Source: JADJPO01 sp963828555
GTDB lineage: Bacteria; Actinomycetota; Actinomycetes; Actinomycetales; Kineosporiaceae
Direction of reading: 5' to 3'
Assembly: GCA_963828555.1 (NCBI GenBank)
Contig: CAWHEL010000004.1
Coordinates: 1,550,001-1,614,000, forward strand
DNA: 64,000 nt
Shown here: positions 53,704-61,300 of the stretch, in pieces
How positions within the stretch are numbered: the stretch's first letter is position 1
Layout of the letters: each line of letters begins with the position of its first letter
Made by a program: the position numbers and the translations under genes
The notes under the pieces: model-generated
Database searches by the model: none
What the model was told of the DNA's origin: nothing
Seen by the model: only the letters and a program-made list of their open reading frames with translations

Positions 53704-54330
53704 TCAGCCCGGAACCGCGGTGACCAGGATGTTGTCCCGGTAGTGGCTGGTCGCGGAGTCGAAGACTCCCCCGCAGGTCATCAGCAGCAGCGAGGGCTGC
53801 AGCGTTGGCGCGTAGACCTGCTGCGCCGGGAAGTGGTCCTTGGCCACTTGGCGGCGCGAGGTGACCCGGAAGGTCACGCTGGTGCCGTCCTCACGATCTA
53901 CGCGGATGGCGGCGCCCATCCGCAGCCGGGGCAGGTCGACGAACACCGCCGGTCCCGAACGCGAGTCGATGTGGCCGACGATCACGGCCTGCCCGCTCTG
54001 GCCGGGACGCGGTCCTCCCTGGTACCAGCCGGCGACGTCCCACTCCTTGGGGGCTGCGATCCAGCCCTCTGCCGTCAGCCCGAGGCGGATGAGGGAGGTG
54101 TCGACGCCCGCCTCGGGGATGCGCAGCCGCACCGGCAGGGCGACGCCGTCGTAGCGGCGCACCGAGGTGAATGTCGGCACGCCGGACGGCGTGGCGGACG
54201 GCCGCGGGGCAGCAGCGCTCAGTACGGGCGCGGCTGAGGACGGCGTGGCCCGCTCCGAGGCCTCGGCACCGGCGCACCCGCTGAGACCGGCCACCATCAG
54301 CGCGGCTGCACCGGCGCGGGCAGCGATCAT
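53704..54330 (-). CDS. Class F sortase, lipoprotein-type
   Basis: A 208-aa sortase of the class F group. N-terminal lipobox LSGC rather than the usual membrane helix; Ser/Pro linker; catalytic core with His in AVIVGHIDSRSGP, Cys in SLLLMTCGGVFD and Arg in HYRDNILVT. Class F sortases generally stand apart from pilin operons and their substrates are unknown; no LPxTG protein is visible in the window. ATG 54330 lies 7 bp after the stop of the upstream lipoprotein gene. Confidence 0.92.
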   Translation of the reverse strand: MIAARAGAAALMVAGLSGCAGAEASERATPSSAAPVLSAAAPRPSATPSGVPTFTSVRRYDGVALPVRLRIPEAGVDTSLIRLGLTAEGWIAAPKEWDVAGWYQGGPRPGQSGQAVIVGHIDSRSGPAVFVDLPRLRMGAAIRVDREDGTSVTFRVTSRRQVAKDHFPAQQVYAPTLQPSLLLMTCGGVFDSATSHYRDNILVTAVPG

Positions 54331-54337
54331 CCGCGCC

Positions 54338-55702
54338 TCACCAACTCCCGGCGGCCCTCGCGATGCCGCCGGCACCGGTGTGTGACCCGCCGTGCGGCAG
54401 CCGTGCCGCCACGGTGGCGCCGACCCCGTCGGCCAGCTGCCCGGAGAGGGCGAACATGGCGCCCTGGACCTGTTCGCTGAGGGTGTACGCCTGCTCGAAC
54501 GACCCGGCCGCGTAAGCGTCCATCCCGGCGAGCAGCCTGGTGTCGTGGTCGGCGAGGGCCTGCACCAGGGCGGGTGAGGTCAGCCGGTTTGCGGTGGCGG
54601 AGGCCAGGAAGTCGGCGAGCGACTGCTGGAAGGAGGCCAGGGCAGTCTTCGCGCGTGCCTGGCCTGCGGTGTCGCGTTGCACGGCGGCCGTGTTGTAGGC
54701 GGCCAACTGGTCGATCTGATCGGCCCACAGCCTCTCGAACTGCTGCGCGGCCGGTTTGCCGAAGAGGGCGTCCACCGCCGCGGTCAGGTCGAGGGTGTTG
54801 GCGTTGAGCGCATCGCCCATGGCGGCGAAGTCGACCGGGTTGCCGGCCGCTGAACGGGTCAGCGCGGTGACGAGGGCCGCGTGCTCGCCGAGCAGCCGGG
54901 TCAGCTCCGAACGCAGCCGCACCGAGGGGGTGTCCAGGGGGGTGGTCGCCGCGGGGGACATCAGCGCGCGGGCCAGGGTCACCCCGAAGTCGTAGCTGTG
55001 CGAGGAGGACTCGCGGTATCCCTGGGCCGCGGTGGCGTAGCGGCCCGCGGCGTAGGCGTCGGCGTTCGCCAGCAGATGCTCGGCATGATCGTGGACGGCG
55101 CTCTGCGCGGCCTGCCGGTCGAGGCGCTCCTGCGACTGCGCGACGAAGTAGTCGGCGAGCTCGACCTCGTACTCCACCGACTCCTCGCGCGCGTGCTCAC
55201 GCACAGCCGCATCTTTGATCGAGTGGCCACGGGCGTAGTCGAACAGGGCCAGGATGTGCTCGGCCCACATCTCCTCGAACTGCTCCTTGGCCGGCGCGTC
55301 GAGGAAGGGTTGGAGCACGCCTGCCATGGCCTGGGTGTTCTGCCCGAGCGCGGCGTTCGCTGCCTGGGCGAGGTCGGCGTCACCGCGGATCCGGGCCCGC
55401 ATCATGTCGTCGGCGAGCACCGAGTGCTGACCCATCAGCGCCGCCAACTGCAATGCCGGGTCGGCAGGTGTCGCCGCCGACGCCGGCGTCCCGGCCGCGG
55501 GGTCGGCACCGATTCCGGCTGCCGAGCTCGCGCCGGCGCTGACGCTCGGGCCGGCACTGATGCTCGAGCCGGCGGCGAGCGAGCCGCTGCTCGGCGAGGG
55601 GGCGGACGACGACGGGGTCGAGGCTGAGCAGGCGGCCAGGCCCGCCACACACAGCGCGGCGCCGAACGCCACGACGGCTCGTGGGGCAAGGGCAATTCGC
55701 AT
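54338..55702 (-). CDS. Lipoprotein with two tandem helical repeats
   Basis: A 454-aa protein with lipobox LAAC and an ~60-residue Ser/Ala/Gly linker. Two copies of a ~170-residue all-helical unit follow: unit 1 (~85-250) has LAALMGQHSVLADDMMRARI, FEEMWAEHILALFDYARGH, HLLANADAYAAGRYATA; unit 2 (~265-430) has LTRLLGEHAALVTALTRSA, FERLWADQIDQLAAYNTAA, RLLAGMDAYAAGSFEQAY. Not a domain I can name. First gene of the cluster with the sortase and VWA/TPR proteins, with tight spacing. A possible promoter element GTGAC-AC-GTCAC lies just upstream. Confidence 0.8.
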   Translation of the reverse strand: MRIALAPRAVVAFGAALCVAGLAACSASTPSSSAPSPSSGSLAAGSSISAGPSVSAGASSAAGIGADPAAGTPASAATPADPALQLAALMGQHSVLADDMMRARIRGDADLAQAANAALGQNTQAMAGVLQPFLDAPAKEQFEEMWAEHILALFDYARGHSIKDAAVREHAREESVEYEVELADYFVAQSQERLDRQAAQSAVHDHAEHLLANADAYAAGRYATAAQGYRESSSHSYDFGVTLARALMSPAATTPLDTPSVRLRSELTRLLGEHAALVTALTRSAAGNPVDFAAMGDALNANTLDLTAAVDALFGKPAAQQFERLWADQIDQLAAYNTAAVQRDTAGQARAKTALASFQQSLADFLASATANRLTSPALVQALADHDTRLLAGMDAYAAGSFEQAYTLSEQVQGAMFALSGQLADGVGATVAARLPHGGSHTGAGGIARAAGSW

Positions 55703-55818
55703 CGACACATCGTGACACGTCACTTCACACACCAACACAAACGGCGTCACGGCACCCGAACGGGCTACGCAGCGTGAGCACGCCGCCCTGTCGGTGCGCG
55801 ATGCGGAGGATGCCCGGC

Positions 55819-55847
55819 TCCGGGGAGTCAACCCCGGAACCTAGACT
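55819..55847 (+). promoter_or_regulatory. Hairpin and -10 box before the MGH1-like gene
   Basis: TCCGGGG-AGTCAA-CCCCGGA (7-bp stem, 55819-55838) followed by TAGACT at 55842-55847, 7 bp before the ATG. The palindrome occupies the -35 region, so it may be an operator. The transcript is leaderless if TAGACT is the -10. Confidence 0.5.
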
Positions 55848-55854
55848 CGCCCGC

Positions 55855-57219
55855 ATGGGGTGCCAGATCGCGGACGGGCTGGTTGCCGGTGCACACGATG
55901 CGCTCGCGATCCACCGTCACCACGGGCTGACGGTGCCGCACCGTCGGATGTTCCCCGGCGCCTATCTCTGGGACACCGCCGTGATCACCAAGGGCCTCGC
56001 GGTGGACGACGCCCCCCGCGCGGCGCAGGAGATCGTGACCTTCCTGACGGCTCAATGGACCTCCGGGATGCTTCCGAACGAGGCCCACTTCCACGGCCGG
56101 ACGTTCCGGCGGCACCTGCACGGGCGGCACCCGCAGGCCCCGGAGCCGGTCACCACCAGCGGCATCACCCAGCCCCCGCTGATCCTGCGATCGGCGCTCG
56201 TCGTGGGTCGTCACCTGGACCCCGACGACCGCGCCGCCTTCTATTCCCAGGTCTTCCCGGGGCTGCGACGCCTGTGCCGCTGGGCCGTCGACGAGCGGGT
56301 GGGCACCAGGGGCCTGGCCGTGGTGATCCATCCGTACGAGACGGGGATGGACAACCGCCTCGACCTCGCCGAGGCGATGTCCGTCCACTGGCTGAAGGAC
56401 GACGGGCTCGGCGCCCGGTTCCGGCGCCGGGTCGGCGGAGCCGTGATCGATGGTGCCCGGCGGGTCGTCGGCGACGTCCGCGAGGTCTCGGCGGATCAGC
56501 GCTCCAGCACCCGCGACGTCCTCGCGGCCTATCGGCAGACGCGACACATCCGCCGCCTCGGGTACCGCCTGCCCGCGGTGGAGGCCAGCGGGGTCGGGCT
56601 GCTGGTGGAGGACGTCGGCTTCAACGCGGTCCTGGTGGACGCCTTCACCTGCCTGCAGGAGATGGCCGACGACCTGCCACGGGGTGAGCGCCAGGAACCG
56701 GCGATCGACGCGGACCTGACCGTGGCGATGAGCTCGGTCGCCGAGCACCTGGAGGACCTGTGGTTCGAGGACCCGGCGGGCACCTCCAGCGGCTACTACA
56801 GCCGTGACTACCGCACGGGCGCACCGCTGCTCCGGCCCACTGTCGCCGGCCTCCTCCCCCTGCTGTCGACCCGTGACGGCGCCCGGCGCGGACGCCTGGT
56901 CGATGCCCTGGTCGACCCGGCGAGGTTCTGGAGCCGGGTCCCGGTTCCCAGCGCACCGCTGGACTCCGAGGGGTTCCTACCCACCCGGTATTGGCGCGGG
57001 CCGAGCTGGCCGTTCCCGGTGGACATCCTCGAGACCGGCCTCGAGCTGCACGGATACCGGGACGTCGCCCGGGAGCTGCGCCAGGCCTACCTGCGCCGTC
57101 CGCACGCCGCCGCGCACGCGGAGTACGACAACCCCCTGACCGGCGAACCGCTGGGGGCCAAGCCGTTCTCCCCCACTGCGGCGCTCACCCTCCGGTTCGC
57201 TCACCGCGAGGGCCTGTAG
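55855..57219 (+). CDS. MGH1-like / GH63-type glycoside hydrolase
   Basis: An (alpha/alpha)6-barrel glycosidase of 454 aa. Motifs: MFPGAYLWDTAVITKGL, TSGMLPNEAHFHG, TSGITQPPLILRSAL, HPYETGMDNRLDLAEAM and a C-terminal RYWRGPSWPFPVDILETGL typical of GH63/GH37-like enzymes (mannosylglycerate and glucosylglycerate hydrolases are relatives). No signal peptide, so cytosolic. ATG with TAGACT 7 bp upstream. The 3' end overlaps the next minus-strand gene by 19 bp. Confidence 0.85.
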   Translation: MGCQIADGLVAGAHDALAIHRHHGLTVPHRRMFPGAYLWDTAVITKGLAVDDAPRAAQEIVTFLTAQWTSGMLPNEAHFHGRTFRRHLHGRHPQAPEPVTTSGITQPPLILRSALVVGRHLDPDDRAAFYSQVFPGLRRLCRWAVDERVGTRGLAVVIHPYETGMDNRLDLAEAMSVHWLKDDGLGARFRRRVGGAVIDGARRVVGDVREVSADQRSSTRDVLAAYRQTRHIRRLGYRLPAVEASGVGLLVEDVGFNAVLVDAFTCLQEMADDLPRGERQEPAIDADLTVAMSSVAEHLEDLWFEDPAGTSSGYYSRDYRTGAPLLRPTVAGLLPLLSTRDGARRGRLVDALVDPARFWSRVPVPSAPLDSEGFLPTRYWRGPSWPFPVDILETGLELHGYRDVARELRQAYLRRPHAAAHAEYDNPLTGEPLGAKPFSPTAALTLRFAHREGL

Positions 57220-57458
57220 CCCTCCTCAGCCAGCTGGGCCTCGGCGGACCGACGCTCGAGGAATGCCTTGAGCGTGGCCAGATCTGACGCCACCAGTGCG
57301 GCGTCCCGGGCGAGATCGTCGTCCGTCATGCCCGGAAGCCGTCTCACGGAGAACACCACCTCGCAGATGCTCACGGGGCTCGACGCCGCCGAGCGGGCGC
57401 GGCGCCTGGATGCGCTGCGCTCGAGCACCGCCGCCCATCGAGGTCCCGGTGGTGTCAC
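57201..57458 (-). CDS. Small hypothetical protein coupled to MarR
   Basis: An 85-aa protein, not recognised. The GTG start overlaps the TGA of the marR gene (GTGA). Codon third positions stay GC-rich to the end, which supports coding. The C-terminal half (TDDDLARDAALVASDLATLKAFLERR) forms an acidic amphipathic helix; the N-terminal half is basic (ERSASRRRARSAASS). It could be a partner of the MarR protein. Confidence 0.55.
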   Translation of the reverse strand: MTPPGPRWAAVLERSASRRRARSAASSPVSICEVVFSVRRLPGMTDDDLARDAALVASDLATLKAFLERRSAEAQLAEEGYRPSR

Positions 57459-57925
57459 GTACAGCTCGGCGACCTGGACGATCCTGGCCCGGCGGAGGTA
57501 GACGTCGCCTCATGCAGGGCGCGCAGGAGTCCCGTCAGTCCGGTGCTGAGCGCCTTCCGCTCGGCGGCGGTCATGCCCTCGAGCACGGGCAACTGGCGGG
57601 CGTGCATGGCGCGTCCCAGCTCGCGGTGCAGGCGCCGACCCGCGGCAGTGATGGACAGCTGCACGATGCGCCGGTTGGAGGGATGACGCTCGCGCACCAC
57701 CAGACCCCGATCCTCCAGCCCCGCCACCAGGCGGCTGACCGTGCTCTTGTCCAGCCGCAGCCGCGCCGCAAGCTCCTGCTGGGCCAGAGCACCGCCGTCC
57801 AGCTCGTGCAGGGTGAAGAGCTCCGACAGGGACACCTGACCCTCGACCCCAGCCGTGGCGACCTGCAGGAACCCGATCGAGCGGACCAGCTCGAGCAGCT
57901 GCCCGTGCAGCTCCTCACCGGTCAC
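57455..57925 (-). CDS. MarR family transcriptional regulator
   Basis: A 156-aa winged-helix repressor. The HTH is in LTLHELDGGALAQQELAARLRLDKSTVSRLVAGLEDRGLV, with wing RERHPSNRRIVQLSITAAGRRL. GTG 57925 is chosen for GGAGGA 7 bp upstream. It is divergent from a methyltransferase gene; two similar palindromes in the gap are likely operators for both. Confidence 0.92.
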   Translation of the reverse strand: MTGEELHGQLLELVRSIGFLQVATAGVEGQVSLSELFTLHELDGGALAQQELAARLRLDKSTVSRLVAGLEDRGLVVRERHPSNRRIVQLSITAAGRRLHRELGRAMHARQLPVLEGMTAAERKALSTGLTGLLRALHEATSTSAGPGSSRSPSCT

Positions 57926-57940
57926 CGGGCCTCCTCCAGA

Positions 57941-57995
57941 GTTGTGCTCTACAACTGTCATGCGTACGGTGGGCGCAACAGTTGCATCATACAAC
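57941..57995. promoter_or_regulatory. Paired MarR operators
   Basis: GTTGTGCTCTACAAC (57941-57955) and GTTGCATCATACAAC (57981-57995): two 15-bp imperfect palindromes with the same ends, 40 bp centre to centre, about four helical turns. They fill the 83-bp gap between the divergent genes. Confidence 0.7.
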
Positions 57996-58008
57996 CGTGG
58001 AGCCTGAC

Positions 58009-58623
58009 ATGCGGATCTCCCTGCCGGGACACCGGCACCACCCGCACGATCCCGCAGATGGGCATCGGCACGGCCATGGCGTCCATTCCTTCGAGGGCAG
58101 GGCGGAGGGCTACGACCGAATGGCCCGGCGCCTGTTGCGCCGTCCGTACCGACGCATCGCCGCGGACGCCGTGGCCCAGTTGCCGTTGAATGCGACGGTG
58201 CTCGACGTGGGCACCGGCCCGGGACACCTGCTGGTCGAGATGGCGCGGATGCGTGGCGATCTACGCCTCACCGGGGTCGACCTCGCCGCCGACATGATCG
58301 CGGCGGCGCACCGGAATCTGGCCGAGTTCGGCGAGCGCGCGGACGCCGTCGTCGCCGGCGCGGCTGACCTGCCGTTCGAGGACGGCACCTTCGACCTGAT
58401 CGTCTCCACCCTCAGCGTGCACCATTGGGAGGATCCCGCCGCCGGCGGCCGGGAGCTGGCCAGGGTACGGCGCACCGGAGGCCAGATCCGCATCTACGAC
58501 GTGCGCTCGGCCCCGTTCGCCGGGCTGCGCGGCGGGGTCATCGGACCGGCGGGTACGCCTGACCTGGAACGGTTCCCGATCAGCCCGCTGCCCTACCCCG
58601 CACTGCGCCGGCTGGTGCTCTAA
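58009..58623 (+). CDS. SAM-dependent methyltransferase with His-rich N-terminus
   Basis: A class I methyltransferase of 204 aa. Motif I is VLDVGTGPGHLLVEMAR (~67-83), motif II LTGVDLAADMIAAAHRN, and DLPFEDGTFDLIVSTLSVHHW is the UbiE-type post-motif. The first 30 residues hold nine histidines (HRHHPHDP, HRHGHGVH), suggesting metal binding. Divergent from marR and probably controlled by it. Substrate unknown. Confidence 0.88.
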   Translation: MRISLPGHRHHPHDPADGHRHGHGVHSFEGRAEGYDRMARRLLRRPYRRIAADAVAQLPLNATVLDVGTGPGHLLVEMARMRGDLRLTGVDLAADMIAAAHRNLAEFGERADAVVAGAADLPFEDGTFDLIVSTLSVHHWEDPAAGGRELARVRRTGGQIRIYDVRSAPFAGLRGGVIGPAGTPDLERFPISPLPYPALRRLVL

Positions 58624-58641
58624 GACTGGCATGCTCAGGGG

Positions 58642-59097
58642 ATGCAGAGCGTGTACGAGGCTGCCGGCGGCGACGAGGGTCTGCTGCGCCTGGCCCATGC
58701 CTGGCATTCCCGGGTGATGGACGACGAGGTGGTCGCCCATGCGTTCAGCCACGGGTTCCACCCGCTGCACAGGGAGCGGCTGGCCGCCTACTGGGCCGAG
58801 GCGCTCGGTGGACCGGCCGGCTTCTCGACCACCTACGGCGACGAGAGTTCCGTGGTGCGGATGCACAGTGGCAATGGCGTGCACGAGGAGATGGACCAGC
58901 GAGCCATCGCCTGTTTCGACCTCGCGCTGGCCGACGTGGGATTGACCACACCCGAGCCACTGCGGCAGACGCTGCACGACTACTTCGCCTGGGCCACCAC
59001 GACGACCATGGCCCTCTACCACGAGTCGGCGGACGACGTCCCCGACGGACTGGGCATTCCCCGGTGGTCGTGGGACGGCCTGCTGAGCGGTGGTTAG
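58642..59097 (+). CDS. Truncated haemoglobin-like globin
   Basis: A 151-aa protein of the group II truncated haemoglobin type: VYEAAGGDEGLLRLAHAWHSRVMDDEVVAHAF at the start, FSHGFHPLHRERLAAYWAEALGGP, a proximal-His helix around MHSGNGVHEEMDQRAI and a C-terminal helix. Role in oxygen or nitric-oxide handling is by family. It starts 18 bp after the methyltransferase and may share its transcript. Confidence 0.88.
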   Translation: MQSVYEAAGGDEGLLRLAHAWHSRVMDDEVVAHAFSHGFHPLHRERLAAYWAEALGGPAGFSTTYGDESSVVRMHSGNGVHEEMDQRAIACFDLALADVGLTTPEPLRQTLHDYFAWATTTTMALYHESADDVPDGLGIPRWSWDGLLSGG

Positions 59098-59100
59098 GGT
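59095..59100 (+). promoter_or_regulatory. -10 box of the esterase gene
   Basis: TAGGGT overlapping the stop codon of the globin gene, 6 bp before the GTG at 59107. Leaderless type. Confidence 0.35.
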
Positions 59101-59106
59101 TCAGGT

Positions 59107-60042
59107 GTGACGTCTTCTTCAGGTCCGGGGTCCCTCAGCGGACGAACCATCGCCATGATCACCTCGCTCACCGTCCTCGCCCTCGTCGTGCTGGCGGGCA
59201 CCCTGCTGCGCGACCGATGGCGGTCCACCTCCGAGACTCCCGCTGCGCCGTCGTCCACGCCCGCGTCGCCGTCCCAGAAGGAGTCGCCCTCCCCATCGGA
59301 GACAGCGCGCGCGTCGGACTCTTGCGCGTCCGAGCAGAAGGGGCCACTGCGGCGGGACACGGAGTTCACCGCGAACGACGGGGCCAAGACGCTGGTCCGC
59401 TACAGCATCAGCCTGCCCGAGGACTACTACTCGGCCTGCAAGGACTACCCCGTGCTTTACGCGCTGCACGGCAAGGACCAGGACAACGTCGGTTTCCTGG
59501 ACAAGGCGCTGTCCATGCGCAAGGCCATGGCCGCAGGCGTACTGGACCAGGCGATCATCGTCACTCCGGACAGCTACGCCACCGGCCGCTGGGAGAACCG
59601 CGAGACGGGCCCCGCCGAGGACAACTTCATCACGCAGCTCATCCCCTACATCGAGCAGAACTACCGGGTCAAGGACGGCCCTTCGTACCGGCTGCTGGTC
59701 GGGTTCTCGATGGGTGGGCACGGGGCGATGCGCTTCGGCCTGAAGTACCCGGACATGTTCGCGGCGGTCTGGTCCGTGGACGGCGCTATGGCTGACACCG
59801 AGCTCTACCTGCCCTTCGTCGAGGGGAAGACCAGCGCGGACTTCCACATCATCAGCGTCGGCGGGCAGCTCAACGGCGCCCGCGTCCAGGGCCTCATCGA
59901 TGCCCTCAAGGGGCGAGGCATCGACATCCCGTACGTCTATCAGGACCGCGAGCACGAGTTCGAGGCCTTCGTCGAGGAGGACGAGACGGCAGGCTGGGTC
60001 GCGATGAAGTTCCTGCAGGACAACCTCGGCCGCGCCACCTGA
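59107..60042 (+). CDS. Membrane-anchored esterase (esterase D fold)
   Basis: An alpha/beta hydrolase of 311 aa. N-terminal membrane helix (MITSLTVLALVVLAGTLL), Ser/Pro/Thr linker (~40-70) and an esterase D/PF00756 domain: YPVLYALHGKDQDN, nucleophile elbow LVGFSMGGHGAMRFGLKYP (Ser ~202), acid in VDGAMAD region and a His in QDREHEFEAF. Resembles mycolyltransferase-like and feruloyl esterases; substrate unknown. Starts 9 bp after the globin stop. Confidence 0.88.
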   Translation: MTSSSGPGSLSGRTIAMITSLTVLALVVLAGTLLRDRWRSTSETPAAPSSTPASPSQKESPSPSETARASDSCASEQKGPLRRDTEFTANDGAKTLVRYSISLPEDYYSACKDYPVLYALHGKDQDNVGFLDKALSMRKAMAAGVLDQAIIVTPDSYATGRWENRETGPAEDNFITQLIPYIEQNYRVKDGPSYRLLVGFSMGGHGAMRFGLKYPDMFAAVWSVDGAMADTELYLPFVEGKTSADFHIISVGGQLNGARVQGLIDALKGRGIDIPYVYQDREHEFEAFVEEDETAGWVAMKFLQDNLGRAT

Positions 60043-60090
60043 CGGCCAAGTGCCCTGGCGCGCTGAGCTCGATGGGCATATGCCTGAGTC

Positions 60091-60501
60091 ATGAGTGATG
60101 TGAGATCGGCCTGGAAGGACACCGGCGAGCGGTTCGCTGCCCTCGGCGGATCGCTGAAGGCGCACTATGACGAGCAGCATGACGTGGACGACGAGAAGAC
60201 CAAGCAGGAGCTCGGTGAGGCAGCCAAACGCTTCGCCGGCGCCCTTCAGGACGCCGTCGAGGCCCTGGGCGCCGCGGCCAAGGACCCTGCGGTCAAGGAC
60301 GACGTCCGCAAGGTGGGCACGTCGTTGGCGGGTGCCCTGAGCGCGACCTTCGCCGGCGTGTCGGAGGATCTGCGCCGGATGGCGGAGCGGGCGAAGGCAG
60401 ACGAACCCGACACGGAGGAACCCCCCGCCGCTGAGGAGCCCGCAGCCGGAACGGCGCAGGAGGACACACCGCCGAAGGTCGAACCCTGGGGCACCCCGTA
60501 G
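60091..60501 (+). CDS. Hypothetical helical protein (CsbD-like composition)
   Basis: A charged, helical protein of 136 aa: MSDVRSAWKDTGERFAALGG, then HDVDDEKTKQELGEAAKRFA and LSATFAGVSEDLRRMAERAK, with an acidic Pro/Glu C-terminal tail. Similar small proteins are common in actinobacteria with no known function; a DNA- or stress-associated role is only a guess. Convergent with the GntR gene, 7 bp apart. Confidence 0.75.
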   Translation: MSDVRSAWKDTGERFAALGGSLKAHYDEQHDVDDEKTKQELGEAAKRFAGALQDAVEALGAAAKDPAVKDDVRKVGTSLAGALSATFAGVSEDLRRMAERAKADEPDTEEPPAAEEPAAGTAQEDTPPKVEPWGTP

Positions 60502-60508
60502 CGGTCGG

Positions 60509-61219
60509 TCAGCGCTCCTGGACGCTGAGAAGTTCCTCGACGCTGTCGAGAGTGTGCCGACTCAGCTGGTCCTCGATACGGGCGAGGTCGCCGTCGAGGA
60601 TGGCCCTCACCAGACCCTGATGGAGATCGTGTGCCCGTTGCGGGTCGGCGTGGGTGGCCTGGTCCTGAGCGAGGACGATGGTGGTGAGCGCCTCGGTGAT
60701 CGGCCAGAGCCTGAGCAGCATCGTGTTCTGGGAGGCGACCCACAGCCCGTGATGAAAGCTCACGTGAGCTTCGTGCTGGACGAGCGGATCGGGGTCGAAC
60801 GTGAGGTTCCGGAACCGGTCCCAGACGTCGTGGACGATCTGCAGCCGGTGCCCGGTGGTGTCGTCCAGGATCTCGCGGATGGCGATCAGGTCCAGGGGAA
60901 CCCTGGTCCGGGCAATGTCGCGCAGGGCGACGGTATCAAGACAGGTGACGCTGAACCCGCGATAGGGCTCCTGAACCAGCAACCCGTCCTGGACGAGCAG
61001 GTTCAGGGCCTCGCGCAAGGTCGGCCGACTGACGCCGAGCTCGGCGGCCAGCCGGACCTCACGGAGCTTCTCCCCCGGCTTCAGCGTGCCCAGGACGACG
61101 GCCCGCCGGATGTGCGTGACGACGGTCTCGCGCTGTGGGGTCACAGGAGCACCCCGCGACGGCGGCTCGACCGGGGCAGGCGGCTCGGCCGGTGCGCTCG
61201 CGACATCCACGGCGGCCAT
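60509..61219 (-). CDS. GntR-family regulator, FCD subgroup
   Basis: A 236-aa regulator. Winged HTH: AVVLGTLKPGEKLREVRLAAELGVSRPTLREALNLLVQDGLLVQ (~38-82). The FCD domain follows, with metal/ligand His residues in VQHEAHVSFHHGL and the C-terminal HDLHQGLVRAILDGD and LSRHTLDSVEEL. Likely sensor of an amino or carboxylic acid. A matching operator lies between the transporter protein and oxidase genes downstream. The GTG codon inside (VTPQRE) gives a shorter alternative start. Confidence 0.9.
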   Translation of the reverse strand: MAAVDVASAPAEPPAPVEPPSRGAPVTPQRETVVTHIRRAVVLGTLKPGEKLREVRLAAELGVSRPTLREALNLLVQDGLLVQEPYRGFSVTCLDTVALRDIARTRVPLDLIAIREILDDTTGHRLQIVHDVWDRFRNLTFDPDPLVQHEAHVSFHHGLWVASQNTMLLRLWPITEALTTIVLAQDQATHADPQRAHDLHQGLVRAILDGDLARIEDQLSRHTLDSVEELLSVQER

Positions 61220-61300
61220 TCTCCCAGGGGTGGGTCACGGTGGGCCCGGGGTATGCGGCCGGGCCCACCGTGACGTTCACGGGATCCTCGTCGAGAGCAC

